A DNA stretch of 64,000 nt from Vreelandella neptunia (lineage in GTDB: Bacteria > Pseudomonadota > Gammaproteobacteria > Pseudomonadales > Halomonadaceae), in NCBI RefSeq assembly GCF_034479615.1, contig NZ_CP140255.1, forward strand, positions 2,480,001 to 2,544,000, given 5' to 3'. Positions 62,610 through 64,000 of the stretch are shown here, in pieces. The notes beneath the pieces are model-generated. The model ran no database searches and was not told the origin of the DNA. It saw nothing but the letters and a program-made list of their open reading frames with translations. Within the stretch, counting starts at the first letter, position 1; the number at the start of each line of letters is the position of its first letter. The position numbers were made by a program, and so were the translations under genes.

Positions 62610-63751
62610 GCCGTTCCTTTTTTCAAAACATTTTCCAAAACATGTTTCAACACGCTTATCAGCCGTCGATTAGCAGCGGTATCGCGCAGCGCTACCCGCA
62701 GCCAATCACCATTGAGCCCGGCAAAATTATGGGTATGACGCACTAAAATACCCCGACGTAGCAGCTGTTCAAATAACGCATCGCTGGTGATTGTCTGCGC
62801 GGCACTGGGCCGGATAAGAAAAAAACACGCCTGACTGGGTACGACTTCCAGCCCTAATTGAGCAAGCGCTTGAGCCATGCGCGAGCGCTCGCTGGCCAAC
62901 CACCGCTGGGTGCGCCGGGCAAAGGCATCATCTGCCAGCAATGGTGCCACCAGTTCAGCCGCGAGGTGATTGACACTCCAAGGTGGCTGGTGAGCCTGTG
63001 CCGCTTGAACCGTGGCCGCATCCGCCAGCAGATAGCCCAACCGGAGACCCGGCAGGGTATAAAATTTGGTCATTGAGTGGAGCAGCATCAGATGCGGGTA
63101 GCGCACCAGCAGTGGTGCCAACGACGACGCTTGTGACGTCTCGCCCAGCGTCTCACCCACCATATCGATAAAGGCTTCATCGACCACAACGCGGCAACCA
63201 ATCGCAGCGGTGTAATTCATCAGGTCTTCGATTGCTGAGATATCGATAAGCGTAGCGGTCGGATTATTGGGGCGGCATAGAAACAGCACATCGATATCGT
63301 TAAGCCCAGCCATTAGCGCGTCTACGTCCAGCGTAAAGTGCGGCGCGGGCAGCGCGATCTCACTGATTGAAAGCCCATGGGCGCGGCAAGCGCGGGCATA
63401 CTCGCCAAAGCTTGGGGTAATAACCGCCGCTCGCTTACCCGCATGCAGTGCGGCGGCGAGGAAAATTGCCTCCGCACCGCCGTTGGTGAGCAGTACGTGT
63501 TCGGGCTGAAGCTGGTGATGGGTGGCGATGGCCTGACGTGCAGCGGCGTAGTCCGGCGCGGGGTAGCGTTCAAGACCTGCCAGTTGCTTAGCCAGCCAAT
63601 CGCTAACCCAGGCCGGAGGCCCCAAGGGGTTAAGGTTGGCGCTGAAATCTTCCAGGCGGTGATCGGCGGGCAAGCCGAAGTGCGCTAGTAGCGCCTCTGC
63701 TTGGCCGCCGTGCGCGGGCCATGGAGAGCTGGGCGACATAAATTGACTCAT
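62606..63751 (-). CDS. Threonine-phosphate decarboxylase
   Basis: 381 aa PLP-dependent class I/II aminotransferase fold. FSANLNPLGPPAWV near residue 35, LTNGGAEAIFLAAALH near 86, FLCRPNNPTATLI near 158 and HSMTKFYTLPGLRLGYLL with the PLP Lys near 228 are visible. It makes aminopropanol phosphate for the lower loop. Known as CobD in Salmonella and CobC in Pseudomonas. It overlaps cbiB and cobU by 4 bases each. Confidence 0.92.
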   Translation of the reverse strand: MSQFMSPSSPWPAHGGQAEALLAHFGLPADHRLEDFSANLNPLGPPAWVSDWLAKQLAGLERYPAPDYAAARQAIATHHQLQPEHVLLTNGGAEAIFLAAALHAGKRAAVITPSFGEYARACRAHGLSISEIALPAPHFTLDVDALMAGLNDIDVLFLCRPNNPTATLIDISAIEDLMNYTAAIGCRVVVDEAFIDMVGETLGETSQASSLAPLLVRYPHLMLLHSMTKFYTLPGLRLGYLLADAATVQAAQAHQPPWSVNHLAAELVAPLLADDAFARRTQRWLASERSRMAQALAQLGLEVVPSQACFFLIRPSAAQTITSDALFEQLLRRGILVRHTHNFAGLNGDWLRVALRDTAANRRLISVLKHVLENVLKKGTA

Positions 63752-64000
63752 AGTAGCCCCTTAAAAATGAATGACATGCCCGCTATCACCACAACTGACA
63801 GCAACATAAACAGCAGCCAGGCGCCATGCATTAAGCGCAACGTGGAAGTGATATGGCTGACCCTTAGCACTTCAAACGGCTCGCCTAGGGTCGCGCGGTG
63901 AGACACCACACCTTGATAGACATTGGTGCCGCCCAGTTGAACACCCAGTAGCCTTGCCACCATGGCCTCCGGCCAGCCTGCATTGGGGCTGGGGTGGCGC
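63748..64000 (-). CDS. cbiB: Adenosylcobinamide-phosphate synthase (partial)
   Basis: Only the C-terminal 83 residues are in the window. PNAGWPEAMVARLLGVQLGG is the CbiB/CobD (P. denitrificans) end motif, followed by a membrane helix (WLLFMLLSVVVIAGM). It is cut by the window edge and lies upstream of the decarboxylase on the same strand with a 4-base overlap. Confidence 0.88.
   Translation of the reverse strand, partial: RHPSPNAGWPEAMVARLLGVQLGGTNVYQGVVSHRATLGEPFEVLRVSHITSTLRLMHGAWLLFMLLSVVVIAGMSFIFKGLL

Noticed and set aside
1..64000. CRISPR arrays, tRNA or rRNA genes, prophage
   Set aside because: No regularly spaced repeats, no recognisable tRNA cloverleaf or rRNA sequence, and no phage structural genes were seen by eye.

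Overview
The window looks like a chromosomal segment of a moderately GC-rich gammaproteobacterium. Protein style, REP-like GTGGGAGGG palindromes and an oxygen-dependent cobalamin pathway suggest a Halomonas-type (Halomonadaceae) genome, but that placement is inference. No rRNA, tRNA, CRISPR array, integrase or intact transposase was seen.

Layout. (1) 1-13.8 kb: housekeeping and stress genes: phosphodiesterase (cut by the window edge), Ada-like methyltransferase, glutaminase, LysE exporter with an AraC regulator, DUF1206 and VTT membrane proteins, an NfeD-slipin pair, a SAM methyltransferase, a cysteine hydrolase with a GlxA-type regulator, and an AraC regulator beside an AhpD-like protein. 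(2) 13.8-22.9 kb: an accessory stretch of small, mostly minus-strand genes (monooxygenase, antitoxin with a frameshifted RelE/ParE toxin, GNATs, RidA, GFA, LysE, DUF1456, VOC, SoxR, a C39-like protein and a 45-residue membrane peptide), with two broken genes. (3) 23.1-25.3 kb: a DEAD-box helicase converging on a short Rho paralogue that lacks the RNA-binding N-terminus. (4) 25.3-28.6 kb: a transposase remnant and a three-cassette integron-type array without an integrase. It carries HEPN-like, PD-(D/E)XK-like and phospholipase-D-like genes, each followed by an attC-like imperfect hairpin.

(5) 29.0-64 kb is dominated by vitamin B12. A minus-strand series from 45.8 down to 29.5 kb encodes a ChlI-ChlD-type chelatase, CobO, CobB, CobW, CobN, CobG, CobH, CobI, CobJ, CobL, CobE, CobM and CobF; cobK alone is on the plus strand and its start codon overlaps that of cobL. 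CobG, CobN and CobF mark the aerobic (late cobalt insertion) route. Two uptake loci each have a cobalamin riboswitch: a plus-strand btuF-btuC-btuD-like set (46.1-49.2 kb) and a minus-strand btuB-btuF-btuC-btuD set (55.8-50.9 kb). A second biosynthetic cluster (60.3-64 kb, minus strand) covers the lower-loop steps: CbiB (cut by the window edge), threonine-phosphate decarboxylase, CobU, CobS, a CobC-type phosphatase and a second, divergent CobU-like protein. Between them (55.9-60.2 kb) lie DUF6500, a large lipoprotein of unknown function and a gene pair with a decayed partial copy.

Together, region 5 would let the cell both make adenosylcobalamin from precorrin-2 with oxygen and scavenge corrinoids, with import under direct B12 feedback. 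The most unusual items are the orphan cassette array, the truncated Rho, the two CobU paralogues with complementary motif loss, and the decayed duplication near 58 kb.
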